Assembly (NCBI RefSeq): GCF_000981805.1
Contig: NZ_CP011132.1
Span: 3,534,001-3,598,000, forward strand
Direction: 5' to 3'
Length of the DNA: 64,000 nt
DNA from: Citrobacter amalonaticus Y19
GTDB lineage: Bacteria > Pseudomonadota > Gammaproteobacteria > Enterobacterales > Enterobacteriaceae
A program made the translations under genes and the position numbers. Each line of letters starts with the position of its first letter. The first letter of the stretch is position 1. Below the pieces are notes generated by a model, which worked only from the letters and a program-made list of their open reading frames with translations, was not told where the DNA came from and did no database searches. Positions 1-7,407 of this stretch are shown here, piece by piece.

Positions 1-2
1 AC

Positions 3-713
3 GTCATCACCCGTAGCCCCGAACATGATGATGGTTTTGCCTGTACGACCGCCTCCATGGCGGAGCAGAACCGTATTTTTGAGCAGGCGTTTTATACGAT
101 GATTAACCAGCGCCAGCTTCGCGCCGGCGAGACGTTTTCTGAACTTCAACTGGCCCGGATGGCGGGCGTCAGCCCGGTAGTGGTGCGAGAATACCTTTTA
201 AAATTTGGACGTTACAATCTTATCCAGAGCGAAAAGCGCGGTCAGTGGAGCATGAAAAAGTTCGATCAATCCTATGCCGAACAGCTTTTTGAGCTGCGTG
301 AAATGCTGGAAACCCATGCGCTACAGCACTTTCTCAATCTGCCGGATGACGATCCGCGCTGGCTGCAGGCCAAAATGCTGCTGGAACGCCACCGCATGCT
401 GCGCGACAGCGTCGGTAGCAACTTCCGCATGTTCTCCCTGTTAGACCGTGATTTTCACGCGCTGCTGCTCTCTGCCGCCGACAATATATTTTTTAATCAA
501 TCACTTGAGATAATCTCGGTTATCTTCCATTTCCATTACCAATGGGATGAACGCGATCTTAAGCAACGCAATATCATCGCCATTGATGAGCACATGACTA
601 TCCTCAGCGCGCTGATTTGCCGCAGCGATCTCGATGCGCTTCTTGCGCTGCACAACCACCTGAATACGGCGAAGCAATCGATGATTCGCTCCATCCGACA
701 AGAAAATGAATGA
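3..713 (+). CDS. lgoR: LgoR-like GntR/FadR transcription regulator, 5' partial
   Basis: The frame stays open to the left edge, so the gene begins outside the window; the first in-window ATG (57) is internal. The visible part has a winged-helix segment (SELQLARMAGVSPVVVREYL) followed by an all-helical FCD-type effector domain with the usual Arg/His-rich pocket (FELREMLE, DRDFHALLLSA, DEHMTILSAL). The sequence matches my recollection of E. coli LgoR (YjjM), including the run HDDGFACTTASM just before base 57. In E. coli LgoR activates L-galactonate use. Here the next genes on the same strand are a TRAP transporter, so the regulator probably controls those. The family is certain; the name is likely; the ligand is inferred. 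Confidence 0.8.
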   Translation, partial: VITRSPEHDDGFACTTASMAEQNRIFEQAFYTMINQRQLRAGETFSELQLARMAGVSPVVVREYLLKFGRYNLIQSEKRGQWSMKKFDQSYAEQLFELREMLETHALQHFLNLPDDDPRWLQAKMLLERHRMLRDSVGSNFRMFSLLDRDFHALLLSAADNIFFNQSLEIISVIFHFHYQWDERDLKQRNIIAIDEHMTILSALICRSDLDALLALHNHLNTAKQSMIRSIRQENE

Positions 714-884
714 ATTAAAAACACATTAAAAACAACAAACCTTTAGCAAGAGCACGATTTTATACAACACATACAGCACCATGATGACTTTCTGCTTACT
801 TTCTGATTAGGCAGGATTCATTCTGAATTTTTCCGCCAGTACAAAAGTTGGTTTTATTCGTTGATCCCTGGGAGCAAGTAGAAA

Positions 885-1856
885 ATGAACAAGATAATAG
901 CCGTGCTGATTACTGTTTGTACTTTTTTTCTGCCATTCACCATTCAGGCTAAACCGCTTTCTATTAAAGTCGCCTACGAAAATAATCCAGGCGAACCATT
1001 AGATGTGGTAATGCGCTACTGGGCTGAGATTCTGAATAAAAAAAGTGATGGAGAAATAACGCTGGTTCTCTATCCCAGCTCACAGCTAGGGTCAAAACAA
1101 GATGTGACTGAACAAGCCATGATGGGAATGAACGTCATCACGCTCACCGATGTGGCTTTTCTTGCCGATTACGAACCTGATTTAGGTATTTTGTTTGGAC
1201 CTTATTTGACCGATGACCCGCAGAAACTCTTCAAAATTTATGAGAGCGACTGGTTTCGTCAAAAAAATGAAGACCTGAAGAAAAAAGGGATTCATGTGGT
1301 GATGAACAATTATCTGTACGGCACTCGCCAGATTATTTCTAAAAAACCGATTCGCAAGGTGGAAGATCTTGCGGGAATGAAAATCCGCGTACCGAATAAC
1401 GTGATGCAAATTAAAGCTATTCAGGCAATGGGTGCAACCCCGACGCCGATGCCGCTGGGTGAAGTTTACCCTGCGCTGACTCAGGGCGTTATTGATGGTG
1501 TCGAAAACCCGATTTCCGTTCTGCAAGGGCAAAAATTGTTTGAGCAGGCGAAATATCTGTCGATGGTAAATTACCTGACCAACACCTCGGTATGGATTGG
1601 CGGCGAAGCCTTTTTCAGTACGCTTTCTCCTGAGCAACTGGAATTGATTCATTCAACGGGTTATGAAGCCGGCCTTTACAGCCAGAAATTAACGATTGAA
1701 CGCGACGCCGAAATGCTGAAGAGCATGGAAGCGGAAGGCGTCGAAGTTATTTACCCGGATACCGAAGCATTCCGCCAGAAAGCACGCGAAGTTTACTCGC
1801 AATTCCCGGAGTGGACGCCGGGCTTGTATGAAACCATTCAACAGCAACTGCAATAA
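885..1856 (+). CDS. dctP: TRAP transporter solute-binding protein (DctP family)
   Basis: A 323-residue periplasmic protein with a Sec signal peptide (residues 1-22, cleavage near IQA/KP). It captures an organic acid and delivers it to the DctQM membrane pair, driven by a sodium or proton gradient. The conserved segment GMKIRVPNN carries the arginine that in this family pairs with the substrate carboxylate; GATPTPMPLGEVYPALTQG and DGVENP are further family hallmarks. The start has a GGGAGC ribosome site. A 171-base gap separates it from lgoR, leaving room for a promoter, and dctQ follows 65 bases later. The substrate cannot be read from sequence; the lgoR neighbour suggests a hexonate such as L-galactonate, which is an inference. 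Confidence 0.9.
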   Translation: MNKIIAVLITVCTFFLPFTIQAKPLSIKVAYENNPGEPLDVVMRYWAEILNKKSDGEITLVLYPSSQLGSKQDVTEQAMMGMNVITLTDVAFLADYEPDLGILFGPYLTDDPQKLFKIYESDWFRQKNEDLKKKGIHVVMNNYLYGTRQIISKKPIRKVEDLAGMKIRVPNNVMQIKAIQAMGATPTPMPLGEVYPALTQGVIDGVENPISVLQGQKLFEQAKYLSMVNYLTNTSVWIGGEAFFSTLSPEQLELIHSTGYEAGLYSQKLTIERDAEMLKSMEAEGVEVIYPDTEAFRQKAREVYSQFPEWTPGLYETIQQQLQ

Positions 1857-1921
1857 ATACAGGCACAGATCGCCCGAAGCCTTTCCTCTCAAGGCCAGGG
1901 CGACTCTCTGAAGGAGGATTA

Positions 1922-2395
1922 ATGCGTTTCTTTGGCAAGCTTGTAGAACTGAGCGCAGCACTGGCTTTGTTTATCCTGGTGGTAATGACCATTGCCGCCG
2001 TATTCATGCGCTATTTTGTAGGACAGCCCATTCAATGGACTGAAGAAATGTCCGGACTGCTGATGATTTGGGTGGTGATGCTGGGCGGTGTGGTGGCTGA
2101 ACGTGACCGGGCGCATCTGACTATTCCTTTTGTCGTCGATATGCTCCCGCATAACGTTAAACGCATTATTGCCTCGCTGGTTGCCCTGCTTTCCATTGGG
2201 TTGCTGGTTTATATGGCCTGGCTGGGTTACCGACTGGCGGAAATGGCGCAGTATAAGGTCACGCAAATATTGAAAGTTTCCTGGTTCTGGATTGATATCG
2301 CTGTTCCCGTCGGTACTCTGGCAACGGCAATTTATACGCTCTACTGGTTAATAAACGATTTTAAACAGGTAGATGTCGGCGAGGAAAAACAATGA
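1922..2395 (+). CDS. dctQ: TRAP transporter small membrane subunit (DctQ family)
   Basis: A 157-residue inner-membrane protein with four predicted membrane segments (about residues 10-30, 45-65, 84-105 and 124-146). It has the DctQ-type motif FMRYFVGQPIQWTEEMS early and GVVAERDRAHL after helix 2. It forms the integral membrane translocator together with DctM. A strong GAAGGAGG ribosome site precedes the ATG. Its stop overlaps the dctM start as ATGA, which points to translational coupling and a fixed stoichiometry. Nothing unusual was seen. Confidence 0.9.
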   Translation: MRFFGKLVELSAALALFILVVMTIAAVFMRYFVGQPIQWTEEMSGLLMIWVVMLGGVVAERDRAHLTIPFVVDMLPHNVKRIIASLVALLSIGLLVYMAWLGYRLAEMAQYKVTQILKVSWFWIDIAVPVGTLATAIYTLYWLINDFKQVDVGEEKQ

Positions 2396-3663
2396 GCTGG
2401 TTATTGATTATTCCACTGATGATCGTGTGCTTATTTCTGAATATTCGTGTGTATCTGGCAATGTTTATCGGCATTATTGCCTATTTCCTCTTTTTTTCCA
2501 CGGTTCCGATTGAAATTGCGGTCCAGCGGTTGATTGCGCCGACCCAAAGCCCCTCCTTGCTGGCGATACCCTTTTTTATCCTGTTGGGTACGCTGATGAG
2601 TTATACCGGTATTGCAGAACGTATCCTGCAAGTGGCGAATATTCTGGTGGGTAAAATGCGGGGCGGACTCGGTGTCGCCAATATTCTGGTCAGTACGATG
2701 ATGGGGGGGGTCAGCGCCTCAAACCTGGCCGACGCGGCGATGCTGTCGCGCATGATGGTTCCCGAGATGGAACGGAAAGGCTACAACCGTGCCTTTGCTG
2801 CTGCGATCACCGCCGGGGGATCCCTCGTCACCCCAATTATCCCGCCGGGGATTGCCCTGATTATTTATGGCCTGGTGGCAGACGTCTCCATCGGAAAGAT
2901 GTTCATGGCCGGTCTGATTCCGGGTCTGCTCTGTGCGGTGCTGTTAATGTTTACGGTTTATCTGGTTGCCCGTAAAACGAACGCGAAGCCCTCACGCGAC
3001 ACCTGGCCTACCGGTAAGGAAGCCCTCTTCTCTATTGGACAGGCCTGGCCCGCGCTGTTTTTGATTTTTGCCGTCGTCGGAGGGATTCGCGCCAACATCT
3101 TCACCCCAACAGAAGCCGGTGCGGCAGCCGTACTCATTGTGTTGATCATCGGTTTCTTCATTTATCGTCAAATGACCCTTGGTCACGTCGTGAAAGCGCT
3201 GGGGGAAACGGCGCGGGCAACGGCATCGGTCATGTTAGTCATCATGGCAAGTGCCGCTCTCGGTTGGATCTTCTCAATGGAACATGCCGGCGTCGCGGTG
3301 GCGAACTTTGTCACGACGCTGACAGAAAACAAATACATGTTCCTGTTAATCATCAATATTCTTTTGCTGACACTGGGGATGTTTCTTGAAGGGAATGCCA
3401 TTCTGCTGATCCTGGTTCCATTGCTTAAACCTGTCGTGGCGCATTTTGGTATTGACCCGGTACACTTCGGTATCATCATGATTTTCAACCTTTCTATCGG
3501 CGCCTTCACGCCTCCGGTTGGCACCGTCATGTTACTGGTCTGCAATATTACTCAGGTTTCAGTCGGACAGTTTTTCCGTCAATCTCTGCCGCTGCTGGGC
3601 ACCTTGTTACTCATGCTGTTGCTGGTGACCTACATACCGGCCATTTCCTTATTACTCGTCTGA
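2392..3663 (+). CDS. dctM: TRAP transporter large permease subunit (DctM family)
   Basis: A 423-residue polytopic permease of the usual family length, with about 12 hydrophobic segments. Hallmarks include PFFILLGTLMSYTGIAERI, the glycine-rich MRGGLGVANILVSTMMGGVSAS, and GSLVTPIIPPGIALIIYG in the first half, with a related NLSIGAFTPPVGTVM in the second; this internal repeat is typical of DctM. It carries the ion-coupled transport path. It is the last gene of the dctPQM operon and is followed 15 bases later by a strong terminator. Confidence 0.92.
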   Translation: MSWLLIIPLMIVCLFLNIRVYLAMFIGIIAYFLFFSTVPIEIAVQRLIAPTQSPSLLAIPFFILLGTLMSYTGIAERILQVANILVGKMRGGLGVANILVSTMMGGVSASNLADAAMLSRMMVPEMERKGYNRAFAAAITAGGSLVTPIIPPGIALIIYGLVADVSIGKMFMAGLIPGLLCAVLLMFTVYLVARKTNAKPSRDTWPTGKEALFSIGQAWPALFLIFAVVGGIRANIFTPTEAGAAAVLIVLIIGFFIYRQMTLGHVVKALGETARATASVMLVIMASAALGWIFSMEHAGVAVANFVTTLTENKYMFLLIINILLLTLGMFLEGNAILLILVPLLKPVVAHFGIDPVHFGIIMIFNLSIGAFTPPVGTVMLLVCNITQVSVGQFFRQSLPLLGTLLLMLLLVTYIPAISLLLV

Positions 3664-3678
3664 CCCGTTAACAGCGTA

Positions 3679-3702
3679 AAGTCCCCGCTAGCGGGGACTT
3701 TT
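3679..3702 (+). terminator. Rho-independent terminator after dctPQM
   Basis: AAGTCCCCGC-TA-GCGGGGACTT is a near-perfect GC-rich hairpin (stem about 9-11 bp, tight loop) followed by a T run, 15 bases after the dctM stop. It ends the dctPQM transcript. The A run on the left side could let it work weakly in reverse. Confidence 0.88.
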
Positions 3703-3761
3703 CCCTGCGACCGGACACCGCGTTATACTGCCCTCACTGTCACCTTAATCCCGGTATCGTT

Positions 3762-4277
3762 ATGCACATCACCTTCCGCCCAACCACACTGGCAGATGCT
3801 GACGCCCTGTCCGCCATTGAACGCTCAGCAGGACAGCGCTTTTTAGATGTGCCTGAGCTGGCGTGGATCGCAGACGATCACATCGTCAGCGCGGATCAGC
3901 ATCGGGACTATGCCGGTAAGGGGATGAGTTGGCTGGCGCTGGCTGACGATCGACCCGTTGGATTTCTGCTGGGCGAAGCAATGGGATCGTCGCTGTATAT
4001 TGCCGAATTTTCACTGCATTTGACGTGGCAGGGTAAGGGCATTGGCCGTCAGTTAATCGACACCGTCGCGCAGTGGGCGCGCGAGCAGGGCTTTACCTCT
4101 CTGACGCTCACCACGTTTCGCCATGTCGACTGGAACGCGCCGCTGTATCAACATCTGGGATTTGAAATACTGGAAGATGGCGCGTTGCCGGCAGCATTAC
4201 GCCAGAAGCGAGAGGAAGAGACGGCGCATGGCATCGCGTTTGAATCACGTTGTGCCATGCGCCTGATGCTTAATTAA
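3762..4277 (+). CDS. GNAT-family N-acetyltransferase
   Basis: A 171-residue single-domain GNAT protein. The acetyl-CoA pyrophosphate loop is visible as [11 protein letters not shown] (Q-x-x-G-x-G), after a typical beta-4 strand ([10 protein letters not shown]), and the C-terminal motif [13 protein letters not shown] is the usual motif B. It should transfer an acetyl group from acetyl-CoA to an amine on an unknown small molecule or protein. It follows the dctPQM terminator, so it has its own promoter, and it overlaps the 3' end of tsr by four bases in convergent orientation. The substrate is unknown. Confidence 0.85.
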   Translation: MHITFRPTTLADADALSAIERSAGQRFLDVPELAWIADDHIVSADQHRDYAGKGMSWLALADDRPVGFLLGEAMGSSLYIAEFSLHLTWQGKGIGRQLIDTVAQWAREQGFTSLTLTTFRHVDWNAPLYQHLGFEILEDGALPAALRQKREEETAHGIAFESRCAMRLMLN

Positions 4278-5938
4278 AACGTTTCCCAGTTATCCCCGGT
4301 CTCCGCCACAGCGGCTTTACGCGGTTGAACCGTTGTAGAAACGGGCTTAACGCTGGCAACGTCACGCGCACGCCGTTGTTCCTGCTGGATGTGGAACACG
4401 GCGACGGCCTGAGTCAGACGACTGGCCTGCTCTTCCAGCGCGGCGGCGGCGGCGGCGGACTCTTCCACCAGCGAGGCGTTCTGCTGGGTGACGCGATCCA
4501 TTTCCGCTACGGCCAGACCCACCTGGTCAATCCCACGACTTTGCTCATCGGAAGCCGATGCGATTTCACCCATGATGTCGGTCACGCGGGTAACCGCATT
4601 CACGATCTCATCCATAGTTTCACCGGCGCTTTCGACCAGCGTAGAACCGACATCAACACGGCTGACGGAGTCTTCAATCAGGCTTTTGATCTCTCGCGCG
4701 GCCTGCGCACTGCGCTGGGCGAGGTTGCGCACTTCACCAGCAACCACCGCAAAGCCGCGCCCTTGCTCACCGGCACGGGCCGCTTCTACCGCCGCGTTCA
4801 GCGCCAGAATGTTGGTCTGGAAGGCAATGCCGTCGATCACGCTGATAATGTCAGCAATTTTCTGCGAACTGGAGGCGATATCACGCATGGTTTGCACCAC
4901 GTTATCGACCACTTTCCCGCCTTTCTGCGCCGTTTCGGACGCGCTCAGCGCCAGATGGCTGGCCTGACGGGCGTTTTCGGCGTTCTGCTTAACGGTGGCC
5001 GTCAGCTCTTCCATGCTCGCCGCCGTCTCTTCCAGAGACGCCGCCTGCTGCTCGGTACGGGAAGAGAGATCGTTGTTACCCATCGCGATTTCGCTGGCGC
5101 CGCTGTAAATGGCGTTCGCGCCGTTACGCACGTCGCCCACGGTACGCACCAGCTCACCCTGCATGTGGCGCAGGCTTTCCGCCAGTTGGCCCATTTCATT
5201 GGTGCCTTCCACATCAATACGCTTCACCAGATCGCCACTGGCAATATGACGAATGCTCGCAATCAGGCGATTCATTGGTGCGATCAGCGACAGCTTGATA
5301 CCAAACCAGACGGCAATAATAACCACCAGCACCGCCAACAGCACGCTGCCCAGAATCCACATTGCCTGGCTGTAGGAGCGGTTGTTGTCCCCTACCGCCA
5401 GGTCATACAGACGGTCGTTCTGTTGCAGATAGTTCACATACTGCTTCTCAAAACCGTCCTGATATCCCTGGGTCGGCTGATCGAAAAACTCGTTGATCTT
5501 CCCGGCGCCCAGCAACTGGATCAGTTCAGCTAACGCGTTGTGATAGATGTCATAATTGCGTTTGATCTCCGCCGATGCCGCTTCGCTTTGACGCGGGTCG
5601 CGCGGCAGCGCTTCGTAATCCGCCCAGTTTTTTTCCGCCTGTTTCAGGGAGGTGCTGGCAATCTGCATCAGATCCGCAACGGTCGCGCCGCTACCAATAT
5701 TGCTCTGATCCATCATGTAGCGGATACCCGCACGGTTAAGGGTGTTACGCGTTTGCAGCAGCGCTACCCAACTGCCATTCAGCGTGGACTGCTGCTGACG
5801 AATAGTTTGCAGCACGGTGAAGTTCTCTTTGTCATTTTTCAATGCATTAAAGAACAATCCGCCTGAAGTGAGTTGTAAAAGGCCAAATAAAGCCAGAACC
5901 AACAGTAGGCTGGTCACAATCTTGATACGTTTTAACAT
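4274..5938 (-). CDS. tsr: Methyl-accepting chemotaxis protein Tsr (serine receptor)
   Basis: A 554-residue transmembrane receptor with membrane helices at about 7-30 and 190-213, a periplasmic four-helix sensing domain, a HAMP linker, and a long cytoplasmic coiled coil. The serine-pocket residues Arg64, Asn68, Arg69 and Arg73 keep the E. coli numbering ([11 protein letters not shown]). The signalling hairpin tip ([20 protein letters not shown]) and the C-terminal NWETF pentapeptide for CheR/CheB docking are intact. It signals through CheW/CheA to bias flagellar rotation and also responds to AI-2 in E. coli, which is relevant because lsrRK lies at the other end of this window. A flagellar sigma-28 promoter precedes it. 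Confidence 0.97.
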   Translation of the reverse strand: MLKRIKIVTSLLLVLALFGLLQLTSGGLFFNALKNDKENFTVLQTIRQQQSTLNGSWVALLQTRNTLNRAGIRYMMDQSNIGSGATVADLMQIASTSLKQAEKNWADYEALPRDPRQSEAASAEIKRNYDIYHNALAELIQLLGAGKINEFFDQPTQGYQDGFEKQYVNYLQQNDRLYDLAVGDNNRSYSQAMWILGSVLLAVLVVIIAVWFGIKLSLIAPMNRLIASIRHIASGDLVKRIDVEGTNEMGQLAESLRHMQGELVRTVGDVRNGANAIYSGASEIAMGNNDLSSRTEQQAASLEETAASMEELTATVKQNAENARQASHLALSASETAQKGGKVVDNVVQTMRDIASSSQKIADIISVIDGIAFQTNILALNAAVEAARAGEQGRGFAVVAGEVRNLAQRSAQAAREIKSLIEDSVSRVDVGSTLVESAGETMDEIVNAVTRVTDIMGEIASASDEQSRGIDQVGLAVAEMDRVTQQNASLVEESAAAAAALEEQASRLTQAVAVFHIQQEQRRARDVASVKPVSTTVQPRKAAVAETGDNWETF

Positions 5939-5969
5939 GTTTTCTCTTTCCGCTAGACAGATACTCTGG

Positions 5970-5996
5970 TTGTCGGCCCGGAATGAGAAAACTTTA
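5970..5996 (-). promoter_or_regulatory. Sigma-28 (FliA) promoter of tsr
   Basis: Read on the minus strand, TAAA (5993-5996) is followed after exactly 15 bases by GCCGACAA (5970-5977). The flagellar consensus is TAAA-N15-GCCGATAA, so only one base differs. The -10 element lies about 30 bases upstream of the tsr ATG. This places tsr in the late flagellar/chemotaxis regulon. Confidence 0.88.
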
Positions 5997-6077
5997 TGTA
6001 ATCGCGAGGGGTATCACAGGAAATTTGTTCGATTAACTGGCAAAAAATGCGATTACCCTCTACCCGAACGGGAATCA

Positions 6078-6094
6078 GGCGAGGATGCCTCGCC
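6078..6094 (-). terminator. Hairpin downstream of the LDH2-type dehydrogenase
   Basis: GGCGAGG-ATG-CCTCGCC is a perfect 7-bp stem with a three-base loop, 10 bases beyond the stop of the dehydrogenase gene on the minus strand. The following U-tract is weak, so termination may be incomplete. Confidence 0.5.
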
Positions 6095-6103
6095 CATTCT
6101 GCC

Positions 6104-7111
6104 TTATCTCAGCGCGGAAATGTCCTCAAACAGAGAGCGGGTGATCGTCACGCCTTCCAGCAGCGATTTCTCCCGCGTACTGAAGCGTCTTTCTCCCGGC
6201 AGTCGCGCCCCCTGCGCCTGCATCGCGGCAAACAGGGTTTCTGCCCGCTCCAGATGGAGATGCGCCTCATCCCCGAGGAATCGGGACGGATCAAGCGCCA
6301 GAATCAGCTCGCCGCCGTACGGCAAACCACCCGCCCCTTCATCCCAGGCCAGCGATTCCGCGCTGGTCATGTCACCGATGAGCGGCCCTGCCAGCAGTTC
6401 AACCATTGCCGCGAACGCCGAGCCTTTGTGGCCGCCAAAGGTCAGCATGGCGCCGTTTAATACCGCCTGCGGATCGGTTGACGGTTGCCCCTCGCTGTCG
6501 ATGCCCCACCCTTCCGGGATCGCTTTTCCGGAACGCTGATGCAACTGGATCTCGCCGCGCGCCGCTGCGCTGGTTGCCATATCAAAAAGGTAAGGCGGTT
6601 TGCCTTTACGCGGCCAGCCAAAGGCGATGGGGTTCGTGCCAAACAGCGGACGCGTACCGCCTGCCGGGGCGACCCAGGCGTGGCTTGGCGTACAGGCGTA
6701 ACCCACCAGTCCGGCGTCCGTCAGCGGTTCAATATCCGCAAACAACGCGGAAAAGTGAACGCAGCGGTTGATCGCCAGCGCCGCAATTCCGCATGTGCTG
6801 GCTTTACTGATGAGCAACGGCAGCGCCTGTTCATAGGCCACCAGCGAGAACGCGCCGCCAGCGTCCGCCTTGACGATAGCGGGCGCCTGATCGGAAATCT
6901 GCGGACGTGCATCAGCGGAGACTTTTCCTTTACGCAGGGTCTCGACGATCCCCAGCAATCGCCATAACCCGTGAGACGCGCAGCCGTCACGCTCGCCCGC
7001 CGTCACGTTACGCGCGATGGCATCCGCATGTTCCGCGCTAAAGCCGTTGATGCTTAACACCTCACGCGCCAGCGTGTAAGCCTCAGATAAAGTGAGGTTT
7101 ACTGTTTCCAT
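6104..7111 (-). CDS. Malate/L-lactate dehydrogenase-family oxidoreductase (LDH2/MDH2 fold)
   Basis: A 335-residue NAD(P)-dependent oxidoreductase of the malate/ureidoglycolate/2,3-diketogulonate family, which is unrelated to classical LDH. Family features include GERDGCASHGLWRL near the N-terminus, the region around the catalytic His (INRCVHFSALFADIEPL), the nucleotide-binding FGTNPIAFGWPRKGKPP, and FGGHKGSAFAAMVELLAG. The start is the ATG with an AAGGAG ribosome site at 7111, not an upstream in-frame codon at 7162. It should interconvert a 2-oxo acid (or cyclic imino acid) and the matching 2-hydroxy acid. It diverges from btsT across a region with a perfect CRP site. The exact substrate is not determined. 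Confidence 0.82.
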   Translation of the reverse strand: METVNLTLSEAYTLAREVLSINGFSAEHADAIARNVTAGERDGCASHGLWRLLGIVETLRKGKVSADARPQISDQAPAIVKADAGGAFSLVAYEQALPLLISKASTCGIAALAINRCVHFSALFADIEPLTDAGLVGYACTPSHAWVAPAGGTRPLFGTNPIAFGWPRKGKPPYLFDMATSAAARGEIQLHQRSGKAIPEGWGIDSEGQPSTDPQAVLNGAMLTFGGHKGSAFAAMVELLAGPLIGDMTSAESLAWDEGAGGLPYGGELILALDPSRFLGDEAHLHLERAETLFAAMQAQGARLPGERRFSTREKSLLEGVTITRSLFEDISALR

Positions 7112-7181
7112 GTTGTTCTCCTTATGATGTTGTCGGCAATAAGCGTAGTCGGTATTCGCCATTCGTTGACGAATTTTTCTT

Positions 7182-7197
7182 TGTGATCTCAGTCACA
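7182..7197. promoter_or_regulatory. CRP-cAMP binding site between the dehydrogenase gene and btsT
   Basis: TGTGATCTCAGTCACA is a perfect TGTGA-N6-TCACA palindrome. It lies 71 bases upstream of the dehydrogenase ATG and about 210 bases upstream of the btsT ATG. It could serve either gene; its distance to the dehydrogenase start fits a class I or II site. Control of btsT by carbon status is known in E. coli. Confidence 0.8.
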
Positions 7198-7225
7198 TAA
7201 TATTCGCCGTTCTGCGATCCTCTTT

Positions 7226-7273
7226 ACCGCTTACTGACACTTCTGACCGCTTAACTCACCATTTGACCGCTCA
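7226..7273 (+). promoter_or_regulatory. Three direct-repeat BtsR (YehT) boxes upstream of btsT
   Basis: ACCGCTTA at 7226, ACCGCTTA at 7246 and ACCGCTCA at 7266 lie in the same orientation at an exact 20-base period. Each fits the published motif ACC[G/A]CT[C/T]A bound by the pyruvate-responsive regulator BtsR, described as a pair of direct repeats with a spacer of about 13 bases. The array lies 135-180 bases upstream of the btsT ATG and predicts induction of btsT by BtsS/BtsR. Confidence 0.85.
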
Positions 7274-7407
7274 CTTATTTACCGTACTTTACGCGCGCGA
7301 CTCTCTGGCAAGATCGTCACCAGCATAGCAGTCCCATTACCTCTTCAAACGCAACCCAAACCAAACGGCTTCGGCCAATTATTAATCTTATAAAACCAGG
7401 TTTTACT

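Noticed and set aside
885..3663. dctPQM as a sialic acid transporter (SiaPQM)
   Set aside because: No nan or sialidase genes are nearby, the permease and small subunit are separate rather than fused as in many SiaQM, and the adjacent regulator is LgoR-like.
4325..5533. A 402-codon open frame on the plus strand opposite tsr
   Set aside because: It is antisense to a highly conserved gene, has low-complexity His/Arg/Gly-rich content typical of a GC-rich shadow frame, and no ribosome site.
6104..7111. The dehydrogenase as LgoD (L-galactonate dehydrogenase)
   Set aside because: LgoD is a zinc-dependent medium-chain dehydrogenase; this protein has the LDH2/MDH2 fold signatures and no zinc-site pattern.
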